Below are positions 41,764-50,804 of a stretch of DNA of 64,000 bases, in pieces. Where the stretch lies: positions 49,669-113,668 of the forward strand of contig NZ_PIZM01000010.1 of assembly GCF_002835465.1 (NCBI RefSeq). Direction: 5' to 3'. Position 1 is the first letter of the stretch; each line of letters opens with the position of its first letter. The notes beneath the pieces are model-generated. The model saw only the letters and a list, made by a program, of their open reading frames with translations. It was not told the DNA's origin and did not search any database. Position numbers and translations under genes: made by a program. Origin of the DNA: Psychromonas sp. psych-6C06 (GTDB taxonomy: Bacteria; Pseudomonadota; Gammaproteobacteria; Enterobacterales; Psychromonadaceae).

Positions 41764-43224
41764 ATGGGTAAATCATCACAAGAAGCTACATTAACAAACA
41801 ATAGCCAACAACCCACTTTATACTGGCACGATTATGAAACTTTTGGGCTGAATCCTGGTGCAGATCGCCCTTCCCAGTTTGCAGGTATTCGTACCGACCT
41901 TGAGCTTAATGCGATTGACGAACCTAATGAATGGTACTGCCGAATCCCTAGTGATTATCTACCAGATCCGGTTGCTTGCGTACTTACAGGTATTACGCCT
42001 CAGCAGACCCTACAACACGGCGTTCCTGAAAATGAATTTATCACTCATATCAATTATCAATTTAGTCAACCTAATACCTGTGCTGTCGGCTATAACAGTA
42101 TACGCTTTGATGATGAAGTAACACGTTTTACACTGTATCGAAATTTTTTAGATCCTTATCAGCGAGAGTGGAAAAATGGCTGTTCTCGTTGGGATATAAT
42201 CGATCTTGTTCGCGCTTGTTATGCATTAAGGCCCGAAGGAATTAACTGGCCTTTGGATGATAACGATGTCCCTTCATTTCGTTTAGAATTATTAACGACA
42301 GAAAATCAACTTGCCCATGATCAAGCACATGATGCGATGAGCGACGTATACGCAACGATTGCTATTGCAAAGCTGATCAAACAAAAACAACCTAAATTAT
42401 TTGATTATTGCTTTAATCTACGCCACAAAGGGAACGTCCTTGCCGCACTCAAGCTTGGTAGCTTTACTCCTGTGATCCATGTATCAGGAATGTTTCCGGC
42501 ACTACAAGGTTGTATCTCTTATATTCTTCCTATTGCTAATCACCCAACTAATAAAAATGCGATCATTGTCGTTGACCTTAATCAGGATCTAACAGCACTG
42601 GAGACAATGAACATTGAAGAGATCCGCCATTATCTCTATACGCCAAAAGCAGAACTTCCTGAAGGTATCGACCGTCCAGCAATAAAACTTGTCCATATTA
42701 ATAAAAGCCCATTTGTTGCTCCTGCTAAAACATTATCAGAGCAACGTGCTGATGAATTAGGCATCGATAGAACACAATGTAGGGCATCACTTGAGTTCAT
42801 AAAATCACATCCTCAATTAAGCGAAAAACTACAGTTAGTTTTTTCAGAAGAGCGAGAGTATGTCAAAAAACAAAGCGTAGAGGAGATGTTATACAGTGGT
42901 GGGTTCTTTTCCAATAAAGATAAATCGCTTATAAATCAGATATCTGAGCTAGGGATTGAAAGCTTATCCAAAAGGCAATTCGATTTTGAAGACGAGCGTC
43001 TGTCAAAGTTACTTTGGCACTATCGCGCACGTAACGGTGAACAATATTTAGAGTTAGAAGAACAAGAAAAATGGCAACGGGAATGTCAATTATACCTGTT
43101 AGAACATCAACAAAGTTATATTGAAAAAATTGATGCTTTAGCTATGGAGTATCAACACAGTCCAGACAAAATTGATTTACTGCAACAATTACATCACTAT
43201 TTGAATTATTTAAGCTGTAAATAA
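41764..43224 (+). CDS. sbcB: Exodeoxyribonuclease I with phage-supplied N-terminus
   Basis: 486 aa. DEDD 3'-5' exonuclease on single-stranded DNA, used in recombination and mismatch repair. WHDYETFG carries the first catalytic Asp 23 and Glu 25 (Asp 15 and Glu 17 of the E. coli enzyme); GYNSIRFDDE and AHDAMSDVYAT hold the others. The C-terminal SH3-like and helical parts are complete. Codons 1-19 and everything upstream are prophage DNA: the host start is at 544. The leader MGKSSQEATLTNNSQQPTL is 11 residues longer than the native one. A weak AGGA lies 13 bases upstream, so translation may be altered. Confidence 0.95.
   Translation: MGKSSQEATLTNNSQQPTLYWHDYETFGLNPGADRPSQFAGIRTDLELNAIDEPNEWYCRIPSDYLPDPVACVLTGITPQQTLQHGVPENEFITHINYQFSQPNTCAVGYNSIRFDDEVTRFTLYRNFLDPYQREWKNGCSRWDIIDLVRACYALRPEGINWPLDDNDVPSFRLELLTTENQLAHDQAHDAMSDVYATIAIAKLIKQKQPKLFDYCFNLRHKGNVLAALKLGSFTPVIHVSGMFPALQGCISYILPIANHPTNKNAIIVVDLNQDLTALETMNIEEIRHYLYTPKAELPEGIDRPAIKLVHINKSPFVAPAKTLSEQRADELGIDRTQCRASLEFIKSHPQLSEKLQLVFSEEREYVKKQSVEEMLYSGGFFSNKDKSLINQISELGIESLSKRQFDFEDERLSKLLWHYRARNGEQYLELEEQEKWQRECQLYLLEHQQSYIEKIDALAMEYQHSPDKIDLLQQLHHYLNYLSCK
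41821..41837 (+). repeat. Right prophage attachment core, inside sbcB
   Basis: Same 17 bases as 568-584. In the sbcB frame they encode Tyr 20 to the first two bases of Glu 25, including catalytic Asp 23. Recombination keeps these codons intact whichever side the start comes from. Confidence 0.9.
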
Positions 43225-43283
43225 TCTCGTCATAGCGTATAATCTTGCTCAGATTTTATTCACATCATATACAGGGAGGAAGT

Positions 43284-43859
43284 ATGAAGATATCTACATT
43301 TCGTAATACGATCGCTTTTTTTGTTCTTTCCCCTAGCTTTATATGTTTAGCGAACGATGTACCAAGCAATAGCTTACAGGTCGAATTTCAAAAGAAAAGC
43401 CTCAAACAAGAAGAACAGTATGACCTATTAAGTTTAACGACGGTCTATCAAGTACCTGTTGCTACTTACCAATATCTGGATGAAGTTCTTACCTCTTTTT
43501 ACAATACGATCACATTTACAACATCGATCACTGATAGCACCTTTAAAACAAATTCTCACTATGAACTTGTTGCTATCCCGCTCGTTGCAGAAAATAATCA
43601 AGGCGTAAATATTGAACTCTTTGGTAACTTTTCAGATCCATCAACTAAACGTTTAAGTAATTATTCTTCAGATCAAGTGCTATATAATTATTTATCTAAC
43701 ACAGAACAGATGAACATTTACAGTAGCTCACTTTCAGTAGGAGCTGGTATTAGTTTCAATACAAGCAATACAAGTAAAATTAAGATAATCATCTCCAATA
43801 GTGAAATACCTGGTTATGGTAATAGCAATGCACTGTTAGGCTTTGAATCAAAATTTTAA
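43284..43859 (+). CDS. Secreted or outer-membrane protein, unknown
   Basis: 191 aa from ATG 43284 (GGAGG 5 bases upstream; a start 39 bases earlier has no ribosome site). A signal peptide ends near FICLA-ND. The mature part is beta-rich with alternating polar and hydrophobic residues and a Ser/Asn/Thr-rich C-terminal half ending in Phe (LLGFESKF), as in small outer-membrane barrels. No family recognised. Stands alone between sbcB and cysK. Confidence 0.65.
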   Translation: MKISTFRNTIAFFVLSPSFICLANDVPSNSLQVEFQKKSLKQEEQYDLLSLTTVYQVPVATYQYLDEVLTSFYNTITFTTSITDSTFKTNSHYELVAIPLVAENNQGVNIELFGNFSDPSTKRLSNYSSDQVLYNYLSNTEQMNIYSSSLSVGAGISFNTSNTSKIKIIISNSEIPGYGNSNALLGFESKF

Positions 43860-43978
43860 TCATTTCGTGCGTTATCACTAAATTCCATATCCTATAACAA
43901 AATTATATTTCCTCCTTTTCTACAGTTCCGCTATTCTGTTTTCACTTAGTTAAATCAACCGTCAACAAGGGAAGTATA

Positions 43979-44944
43979 ATGTCAAAAATATTCAGCGATA
44001 ACTCACAAACTATCGGTCACACTCCACTGGTACGCTTAAATAACGTAACGTCTGGTAATGTCTTTGCAAAAGTTGAAAGTCGTAACCCTAGCTTCAGTGT
44101 TAAATGTCGTATCGGTGCAAATATGATTTGGGAAGCTGAAAAGAACGGTACGCTGACTAAAGATGTTGAGCTAGTCGAAGCAACTAGTGGTAACACGGGT
44201 ATTGCACTTGCATTTGTAGCTTCTGCTCGTGGCTATAAAATTACTCTTACTATGCCGAATACAATGAGTATTGAGCGCCGTAAACTATTAAAAGCATTAG
44301 GCGCAAACCTAGTTTTGACTGATGGCGCTTTAGGAATGAAAGGTGCAATCAATAAAGCAGAGGAACTTGCTGAATCTAATCCAGGAAAGTACCTTGTATT
44401 ACGCCAATTTGAAAACCCTGCAAATCCACAGATTCATGAGAAGACAACCGGTCCTGAAATTTGGAACGATACTGATGGTGAAATCGATGTGTTTGTTGCA
44501 GGTGTAGGTACTGGTGGTACAATTTCTGGTGTTAGTCGTTACATAAAAGAGACACAGGGTAAAGCGATTGTTAGTGTTGCTGTTGAGCCGACTGACTCGC
44601 CTGTGATTTCACAGACACTAGCCGGTGAAGATGTGAAGCCTGGACCGCATAAAATCCAAGGTATTGGCGCTGGCTTTATTCCTAAGAACTTAGATATTTC
44701 TCTTATCGACCGTGCTGAACAAGTAAGCAATGATGATGCAATTGAAATGGCGCGTCGCTTGATGGAAGAAGAAGGTATTTTAGCGGGTATCTCGTCAGGT
44801 GCGGCAGTTGTTGCAGCATCGCGTTTAGCTGCTGAACCTGAATATAAAGATAAAAATATTGTTGTAATTTTACCAAGTTCTGGTGAGCGTTACCTTTCAA
44901 CAGCACTTTTTGCAGGTGTATTTGAAGGCGAAACTTTCGCATAA
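43979..44944 (+). CDS. cysK: Cysteine synthase A
   Basis: 321 aa. PLP-dependent O-acetylserine sulfhydrylase. [15 protein letters not shown] holds the PLP Lys; SGNTGIAL and GTGGTISGV bind substrate and phosphate. It makes cysteine from O-acetylserine and sulfide. GGGAAG precedes the ATG. Lies upstream of ptsHI-crr, as in enterobacteria and vibrios, but ends with its own terminator. Confidence 0.96.
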   Translation: MSKIFSDNSQTIGHTPLVRLNNVTSGNVFAKVESRNPSFSVKCRIGANMIWEAEKNGTLTKDVELVEATSGNTGIALAFVASARGYKITLTMPNTMSIERRKLLKALGANLVLTDGALGMKGAINKAEELAESNPGKYLVLRQFENPANPQIHEKTTGPEIWNDTDGEIDVFVAGVGTGGTISGVSRYIKETQGKAIVSVAVEPTDSPVISQTLAGEDVKPGPHKIQGIGAGFIPKNLDISLIDRAEQVSNDDAIEMARRLMEEEGILAGISSGAAVVAASRLAAEPEYKDKNIVVILPSSGERYLSTALFAGVFEGETFA

Positions 44945-44982
44945 TATGTCTTACAATGTAAGTCAATAAAAATAACTTTCAT

Positions 44983-45008
44983 AAAAGGCACTTTTAGTGC
45001 CTTTTTTA
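44983..45008 (+). terminator. cysK terminator
   Basis: Stem AAAAGGCAC/GTGCCTTTT with a 5-base loop and following T-run. Separates cysK from the PTS operon. Confidence 0.88.
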
Positions 45009-45336
45009 TTTAATGCTCCCCTTTCAATATATGTACAAAAATCCCGCAACCACCCTGTTTTTCAGCTTTTTTTTATCCTTATTTAGTAAAAACCTATTGA
45101 CCCGCCCCCGCTATTTAAGGATTATCTAACTACAATATGGATGTTGTAATGCATTTTTACTTTTTTAAACTAATATTAAATTCTGTAAAATTGTGACTTG
45201 TAGCAGAAAACTTGACCTAGATTAAATTCATTTTAATATTTATTGGTTACTTTACTACAACAGTTTTTATTCATTGTTATAACTGGTTTGTATTGCAGAT
45301 ATAACGATATTTTTTACTAATATTTAAGGTGTTTCC
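45009..45336 (+). promoter_or_regulatory. PTS operon promoter region
   Basis: A 328-base gene-free stretch. A promoter candidate has -35 TTGACC (45212-45217), 16-base spacer and -10 TAATAT (45234-45239). A single half site tgtga at 45192-45196 may relate to CRP, but no full palindrome is seen. The leader is about 90 bases. Confidence 0.5.
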
Positions 45337-45594
45337 ATGTATCAAAAAACAGTAACAATTACAGCTCCAAACGGCCTTCATACTCGTCCAGCTGCTCAGT
45401 TTGTTAAAGAAGCAAAATCATTTGCATCGGATATCTCAGTAGAAGTAGGCGGTAAATCTGCAAGTGCAAAAAGCTTATTCAAGCTACAAACTTTAGGTTT
45501 AACTCAAGGTACATCAGTAAATATTAAAGCTGAAGGCGCTGACGAACAAAAAGCAGTTGATACTTTAGTTGCATTAATGGCAACACTTGTATAA
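45337..45594 (+). CDS. ptsH: Phosphocarrier protein HPr
   Basis: 85 aa, the E. coli length. [12 protein letters not shown] carries the active His 15; [15 protein letters not shown] includes the regulatory-site Ser 46 position. It passes phosphate from enzyme I to the sugar-specific IIA proteins. First of three genes ptsH-ptsI-crr in the same direction with short gaps. Confidence 0.97.
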   Translation: MYQKTVTITAPNGLHTRPAAQFVKEAKSFASDISVEVGGKSASAKSLFKLQTLGLTQGTSVNIKAEGADEQKAVDTLVALMATLV

Positions 45595-45634
45595 CAAACT
45601 CTTTTTTTTAGTTCGACATTTATAAGGATCATTT

Positions 45635-47356
45635 ATGATATCTGGCATTCTAGCATCCCCTGGCATCACTTTCGCAAAAGCATTGTTATTACAGGAAGAT
45701 GAAATCTCTCTCAACACGGATAAAGTTGAAGATACAAATTTAGAAGTTTCTCGTTTCCTGGATGGACGCGCAAAAGCTTCTGCTCAGCTTGAAGTGGTTA
45801 AACAAAAAGCACTTGAAACATTCGGTGAAGAGAAAGAGGCAATCTTTGAAGGGCATATTATGCTTCTTGAAGATGAAGAGCTAGAAGAAGATATCGTAGC
45901 TTACATTAAGAAACATAAGTGTTCTGCAGATTTCGCAATTAACCAAATTGTGGAAGAGAATGCTACTATGTTACAAGAGCTTGATGATCCCTACCTGCGT
46001 GAACGAGCTTCCGATTTCCGTGATATCGGAAGTCGCTTGCTAAAAAATGTACTAGGTATTGAGATTGTAAACTTAAGCAATATCAGTGAAGAAGTTGTTT
46101 TGATAGCAAACGATTTAACTCCATCTGAAACAGCGCAAATCAATCTGGATAAAGTTTTAGGTTTTATTACTGACATCGGTGGCCGTACTTCACATACCTC
46201 TATTATGGCTCGCTCTTTAGAGATTCCTGCAATTGTTGGCACCAACGATATCACTCGACGTGCAAAAAATGGTGATATTGTTATTCTAGATGCGCTAAAT
46301 AACAAAATCATTATTAACCCAAGCGAAGCTGAATTAGCCGACGCTAAAGAAATTAAAGCAGCATTCCTTGCAGAAAAAGAAGAACTTGCAAAATTAAAAG
46401 ATCTGCCTGCAATGACCCTTGACGGTCATCATGTAGAGGTTTGCTCTAATATTGGTACCGTAAAAGATACAGATGGTGCAAAGCGAAATGGTGCTGAAGG
46501 TGTTGGTCTATACCGTACTGAATTTTTATTCATGGATAGAGACCAGCTACCAACTGAAGAAGAGCAGTTTATTGCATATAAAGAAGTTGTAGAAGCGATG
46601 GAAGGCAAAGCCTGTATCATCCGCACAATGGATATTGGTGGCGATAAAGATTTACCATATTTAGATTTACCAACCGAGATGAACCCATTCTTAGGATGGC
46701 GTGCAATTCGTATCTGCTTTGATCGCCCTGAAATTATGAACCCGCAACTACGTGCATTACTTCGCGCTTCAGCATTTGGTAAAGTGCGTATCATGTTCCC
46801 GATGATCATCTCAGTTGAAGAGATTCGTAAACTTAAAGAAATTTTATCGACGCTAAAAGCTGAATTAACTGCAGAAGGCCATCACTTTGACCCAGCTATT
46901 GAAATTGGCGTTATGATTGAAACACCGGCGGCAGCTGCAATTGCTCACCACTTAATTAAAGAAGTTGAGTTCTTTAGTATCGGTACCAATGACTTAACTC
47001 AATATACATTAGCAGTGGACCGTGGTAACGAATTGATTTCTGACCTTTACAATCCGATGACACCGTCTGTATTAAGCATTATAAAAACTGTCATTGATGC
47101 TTCTCATGCGGCAGGTAAATGGACTGGCATGTGTGGTGAGCTTGCCGGAGATGAGCGCGCAACACTTCTATTATTAGGTATGGGCCTTGATGAGTTCTCT
47201 ATGAGTGCAATCTCAATCCCGACGGTTAAGAAAATTATCCGTAATACTAATTTTACCGATGTTAAAGCATTAGCCGATAAAGCATTATCAGTTGCAACTG
47301 CAGCTGAAATCGAAGCCCTGGTAACTGAGTTTAATAAGACCAAAGGCATTAACTAA
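45635..47356 (+). CDS. ptsI: PTS enzyme I
   Basis: 573 aa. [20 protein letters not shown] contains the phosphorylated His; [14 protein letters not shown] and [16 protein letters not shown] are PEP-binding signatures. It takes phosphate from PEP and gives it to HPr. TAAGGA precedes the ATG; 40 bases after ptsH. Complete, family length 575. Confidence 0.97.
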   Translation: MISGILASPGITFAKALLLQEDEISLNTDKVEDTNLEVSRFLDGRAKASAQLEVVKQKALETFGEEKEAIFEGHIMLLEDEELEEDIVAYIKKHKCSADFAINQIVEENATMLQELDDPYLRERASDFRDIGSRLLKNVLGIEIVNLSNISEEVVLIANDLTPSETAQINLDKVLGFITDIGGRTSHTSIMARSLEIPAIVGTNDITRRAKNGDIVILDALNNKIIINPSEAELADAKEIKAAFLAEKEELAKLKDLPAMTLDGHHVEVCSNIGTVKDTDGAKRNGAEGVGLYRTEFLFMDRDQLPTEEEQFIAYKEVVEAMEGKACIIRTMDIGGDKDLPYLDLPTEMNPFLGWRAIRICFDRPEIMNPQLRALLRASAFGKVRIMFPMIISVEEIRKLKEILSTLKAELTAEGHHFDPAIEIGVMIETPAAAAIAHHLIKEVEFFSIGTNDLTQYTLAVDRGNELISDLYNPMTPSVLSIIKTVIDASHAAGKWTGMCGELAGDERATLLLLGMGLDEFSMSAISIPTVKKIIRNTNFTDVKALADKALSVATAAEIEALVTEFNKTKGIN

Positions 47357-47435
47357 TTTAAATAACGGTTCTATACTTATTCAAGTAATTGATCCGTTTA
47401 GTAACTTACACATAATCAAAATTTGGAGTTAAACC

Positions 47436-47945
47436 ATGGGTTTTTTCGATTCATTAAAAAAAGCAGTATCAGGTAACACACAATCTGATGATACAATTGA
47501 CATCGTTGCACCACTTTCAGGTGAAATAGTAGCGATTGAAGATGTGCCAGATGTTGTTTTCGCAGAAAAAATTGTTGGCGATGGTATCGCAATTCGCCCA
47601 ACGGGTAATAAAATGGTTGCACCTTGTGATGGTGAAATCGGTAAAATTTTTGAAACTAATCACGCTTTCTCTTTAGAGTCAGACACTGGTATCGAACTTT
47701 TCGTGCACTTTGGTATTGATACTGTTGAGCTAAAAGGTGAAGGTTTCACTCGCGTTGCACAGGAAGGCCAAAAAGTAAAAGCGGGAGATACAATTATCGA
47801 GTTCGATTTAGAGTTCCTAAAAGACAAAGCAAAATCAATCTTAACACCTGTTGTAATTTCAAACATGGATGAGATTAAAGAGCTTCAAAAAATGTCTGGC
47901 ACTGTAGAAGTTGCTTCAGATGCAGTATTAAAAATCGTTAAATAG
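47436..47945 (+). CDS. crr: PTS glucose-specific IIA component
   Basis: 169 aa, same length as E. coli IIA-Glc. NHAFSLES (His 75 position) and [11 protein letters not shown] (active His 90 position) are present, with the amphipathic N-terminus [13 protein letters not shown]. It phosphorylates IIB-Glc and controls adenylate cyclase and inducer exclusion. Ends the operon with a terminator. Confidence 0.96.
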   Translation: MGFFDSLKKAVSGNTQSDDTIDIVAPLSGEIVAIEDVPDVVFAEKIVGDGIAIRPTGNKMVAPCDGEIGKIFETNHAFSLESDTGIELFVHFGIDTVELKGEGFTRVAQEGQKVKAGDTIIEFDLEFLKDKAKSILTPVVISNMDEIKELQKMSGTVEVASDAVLKIVK

Positions 47946-48000
47946 TCATTTTCAACAGATTAACTTACTTGTTGATTGAACGAAAAACGAAATAATAGAA

Positions 48001-48025
48001 AGAGTCACTTAGGTGACTCTTTTTG
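48001..48025 (+). terminator. PTS operon terminator
   Basis: Perfect stem AGAGTCAC/GTGACTCT with a 4-base loop, then TTTTTG. Confidence 0.9.
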
Positions 48026-48073
48026 TTTGCGTCTCATCTGTTACAATTGTTTTATTTTCATGGACAAAATATT

Positions 48074-48421
48074 GTGACAATTCTTTATGGTATCCCCAAT
48101 TGCGACACGGTCAAAAAAGCACAAAAGTGGCTTACGCAAAATAACATCGATTACTCTTTTCATGATTACCGCAAAGATGGCTTAGATGAATCATTAATCC
48201 AGAGCTTCCTTACTAAACATAAATGGACTGACTTATTAAACAAGCGCAGTACAAGTTATCGTGCACTAAGTGATTCACAAAAAGAGACGCTTAATGAAGT
48301 TAATGCGATTCAATTATTTATTGAGTTCCCAACATTAATCAAACGCCCTCTTATAATTCATGGAGACGCTTCTCAATTAGGGTTCAAAGCACAAGCATAT
48401 CAAGATTTTTTTGCCGTTTAA
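48074..48421 (+). CDS. yffB: ArsC/Spx-family protein (YffB-like)
   Basis: 115 aa from GTG 48074; the family begins VTxLYGIxNCDT, so the longer upstream extension is not used. YGIPNCDTVKKAQKWL has the single N-terminal Cys of the ArsC-like thioredoxin fold; RPLIIH is the conserved Arg-Pro. It lies 9 bases before dapE, an arrangement shared with E. coli. Glutathione-dependent thiol role suspected; not an arsenate operon. Confidence 0.88.
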   Translation: MTILYGIPNCDTVKKAQKWLTQNNIDYSFHDYRKDGLDESLIQSFLTKHKWTDLLNKRSTSYRALSDSQKETLNEVNAIQLFIEFPTLIKRPLIIHGDASQLGFKAQAYQDFFAV

Positions 48422-48430
48422 GGAATTACC

Positions 48431-49570
48431 ATGTCTGACTCTCCCGTATTAGCATTATTAAAAGATTTAATTAGTCGCCCCTCTATCACCCCTAACGATG
48501 CAGGTTGCCAGCCTTTATTAATTGAACGCTTAGAAAAACTAGGCTTTGTCTGTGAGGTGATGGAATTCGAAGATACACTCAACCTTTGGGCGCGCCGTGG
48601 TACAGCAAGGCCACTCTTTTGCTTTGCCGGACATACCGACGTTGTTCCGACTGGTCCAGAACATCTATGGAAGTGCCCTCCATTTCAACCTACGGTCATA
48701 AATGGCTACCTTTATGGACGTGGCGCTGCAGATATGAAAAGTGGATTATCTGCGTTTATGATCGCTGTTGAGCAATTTGTCGAACAGAATCAAAATCATA
48801 ACGGCTCTATCGCATTGCTTATTACAAGCGATGAGGAAGGCCCCTTTATTAATGGCACTACACGTGTCATTGATACACTCGAAGCGCGTAATGAAAAAAT
48901 CGATTACTGTATTGTGGGTGAGCCTTCAAGTACTGATCATGTTGGTGATACCATCAAAAATGGTCGTCGAGGATCTTTAACAGCCGAACTTACAGTTAAG
49001 GGTGTACAAGGCCACGTAGCTTATCCACATCTAGTCAAAAATCCGATCCATAGTTGTATGGCTGCAATGGCAGATTTGACTGCGACGGAATGGGATAAAG
49101 GTAATGAATACTTTCCACCGACTAGTTTTCAAATAACAAATTTTAATTCTGGAACGGGAGCAAGTAATGTCGTCCCAGGCACTGCGCAAATTCAAAGTAA
49201 CTTCCGCTACTCAACCGAATTAACTGCAGAGCAAATCATTTCTCGCTTTGAGGCGACCTTAAAGACACATGATGTCGACTATGAAGTAAACTGGACTTAT
49301 AACGGTTCACCTTTTATTACACAGCCTGGTTCGTTGACGGATGCAGTTAGCGAAGCGATTAAACAAGTAACAGGATTAACAACAGAGCTTTCTACTAGTG
49401 GAGGCACTTCAGATGCGCGCTTTATTGCGCCAACAGGCGCTCAGGTTGTGGAAGTAGGTCCAAGCAATAAAACCATCCATAAAATTAATGAAAGCGTTAA
49501 TGTGGCTGATTTAGAGTCATTAGTCGATATATATCAAGTTACCTTAGAAAATTTACTGACATGCGATTAG
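48431..49570 (+). CDS. dapE: Succinyl-diaminopimelate desuccinylase
   Basis: 379 aa M20 metalloenzyme. [11 protein letters not shown] and [10 protein letters not shown] bind the two zinc ions; [10 protein letters not shown] and the C-terminal GTSDARF ([11 protein letters not shown]) are conserved. It makes LL-diaminopimelate for lysine and peptidoglycan. AAGGA lies 6 bases before the ATG, and its stop overlaps the next gene by 10 bases. Confidence 0.96.
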   Translation: MSDSPVLALLKDLISRPSITPNDAGCQPLLIERLEKLGFVCEVMEFEDTLNLWARRGTARPLFCFAGHTDVVPTGPEHLWKCPPFQPTVINGYLYGRGAADMKSGLSAFMIAVEQFVEQNQNHNGSIALLITSDEEGPFINGTTRVIDTLEARNEKIDYCIVGEPSSTDHVGDTIKNGRRGSLTAELTVKGVQGHVAYPHLVKNPIHSCMAAMADLTATEWDKGNEYFPPTSFQITNFNSGTGASNVVPGTAQIQSNFRYSTELTAEQIISRFEATLKTHDVDYEVNWTYNGSPFITQPGSLTDAVSEAIKQVTGLTTELSTSGGTSDARFIAPTGAQVVEVGPSNKTIHKINESVNVADLESLVDIYQVTLENLLTCD

Positions 49571-50238
49571 TAGAGTTAACTGGGCAGGTAGAAACACACC
49601 TCTGTTTGCTCAATAAGCAGACCTTATTGCATCATAAAGTGCGTTCACCATTTATTGAACTACAAAAGTCAGCAAAACGTGCTGGTTTTAACTTACAAAT
49701 CGCCAGTGGTTTTCGTAGTTTTGAGCGCCAAAAACTAATTTGGAACAATAAATACTCGGGTAAAAACAAAGTGGTCGATAAAAATGAGAACCGCCTTGAT
49801 ATTTCGCGTATATCTGAGCTAGAAAAATTATATGCAATCTTACACTGGTCTGCTCTTCCCGGTGCCAGTCGGCACCATTGGGGAACCGATTTTGATATTT
49901 ATGATCCCACTTTATTACCAGTAAATCGTAGCTTACAACTTATAAACGCTGAGTATCAGAATGGAGGATATTTCTCAGCTTTGAGCGAATGGCTCAGTGA
50001 TAACATGTCCCAGTTCGATTTTTATCGCCCCTATCAACATGATTTAGGGGGGGTAGCGCCTGAGCCTTGGCACATTAGCTATTATCCCATAGCACAAGGT
50101 TGTCTTAAAGAGATAACCGCTTCCACCCTTTATGATCTCATTATGGAAAATAATATCTTAGGTAAGTCGCTAATTTGCCAACAGTTACCTATGATATATG
50201 AGAAATATATTTGTAATATTAACTCATATGGGAAATAA
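49561..50238 (+). CDS. M15-family D-Ala-D-Ala carboxypeptidase-like protein
   Basis: 225 aa. [28 protein letters not shown] (His and Asp zinc ligands) and EPWHISYYP (third ligand) define the VanY/M15B family. No signal peptide is seen, so it may be cytoplasmic or use another route. It overlaps dapE by 10 bases, linking DAP supply and wall trimming. Confidence 0.87.
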   Translation: MRLVELTGQVETHLCLLNKQTLLHHKVRSPFIELQKSAKRAGFNLQIASGFRSFERQKLIWNNKYSGKNKVVDKNENRLDISRISELEKLYAILHWSALPGASRHHWGTDFDIYDPTLLPVNRSLQLINAEYQNGGYFSALSEWLSDNMSQFDFYRPYQHDLGGVAPEPWHISYYPIAQGCLKEITASTLYDLIMENNILGKSLICQQLPMIYEKYICNINSYGK

Positions 50239-50240
50239 AA

Positions 50241-50621
50241 ATGTCAGAAAGACGCCGCTTTTCACGTGTAATTTTTTCTGGTGACTGTTCATTAAGTGAA
50301 GAGATTGCCGGTAAAATCGAACTATTTGAAACAGAGCTCCTCGATATTTCACTCAATGGTGCGCTCGTGCAATCGCCTAAAGATTGGCATAATGAACCGG
50401 ATGTTGCGGTTAATCTTAATTTAACACTTGCAGGTTCAGAGATAATTTTGGAAATAAATGGCGTTGTTTGCCATCAAGAAGAGGGTTTACTTGGTATCAA
50501 GTTCTTAACACTTAGCCTCGAGAGTATTTCACACCTAAGGCGATTGATTGAATTAAACTTAGCAGATGAAGCATTGATGCATCGTGAAATGTCTCAGTTA
50601 ATTAACCTTGACGAAAACTAG
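50241..50621 (+). CDS. PilZ-domain c-di-GMP-binding protein
   Basis: 126 aa. RRRFSR at residues 4-9 and DISLNGALV near 36 are the two c-di-GMP-binding motifs (RxxxR, DxSxxG). A lone PilZ domain with a short helical tail, of the cyclic di-GMP receptor type. Two bases after the M15 gene. Motility or polysaccharide control expected; partner unknown. Confidence 0.85.
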   Translation: MSERRRFSRVIFSGDCSLSEEIAGKIELFETELLDISLNGALVQSPKDWHNEPDVAVNLNLTLAGSEIILEINGVVCHQEEGLLGIKFLTLSLESISHLRRLIELNLADEALMHREMSQLINLDEN

Positions 50622-50804
50622 AAGCCAAATATTATCAATTGGTTACTATGTTTTATTTCAATTCTACTATAAAAGGTAACGGCTTACACTTAGTTACCTT
50701 TTTAACTATATTGATCCCATATTATTCAATAAAGCTAAACATTTAGCGTTCATAGCAGATAAACTAAATACTAAATAAAACCAAGGGATGAAAAATAGTT
50801 AGTT

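Larger units (their letters stand above)
568..41837. mobile_element. Lambda-like siphovirus prophage integrated in sbcB
   Basis: About 41.25 kb between two copies of a 17-base direct repeat. It contains integrase, cI/cro switch, replication genes O and P with an internal origin, Q-like antiterminator, lysis genes, terminase, portal, capsid, tail tube, tape measure and tail-tip genes. No core gene looks interrupted, so it may be inducible. Cargo consists of an acyltransferase, an AAA ATPase pair, a STAS/HATPase operon and a DUF3465 protein. Phage recombination (bet/exo) and N-type genes were not recognised. Confidence 0.92.
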
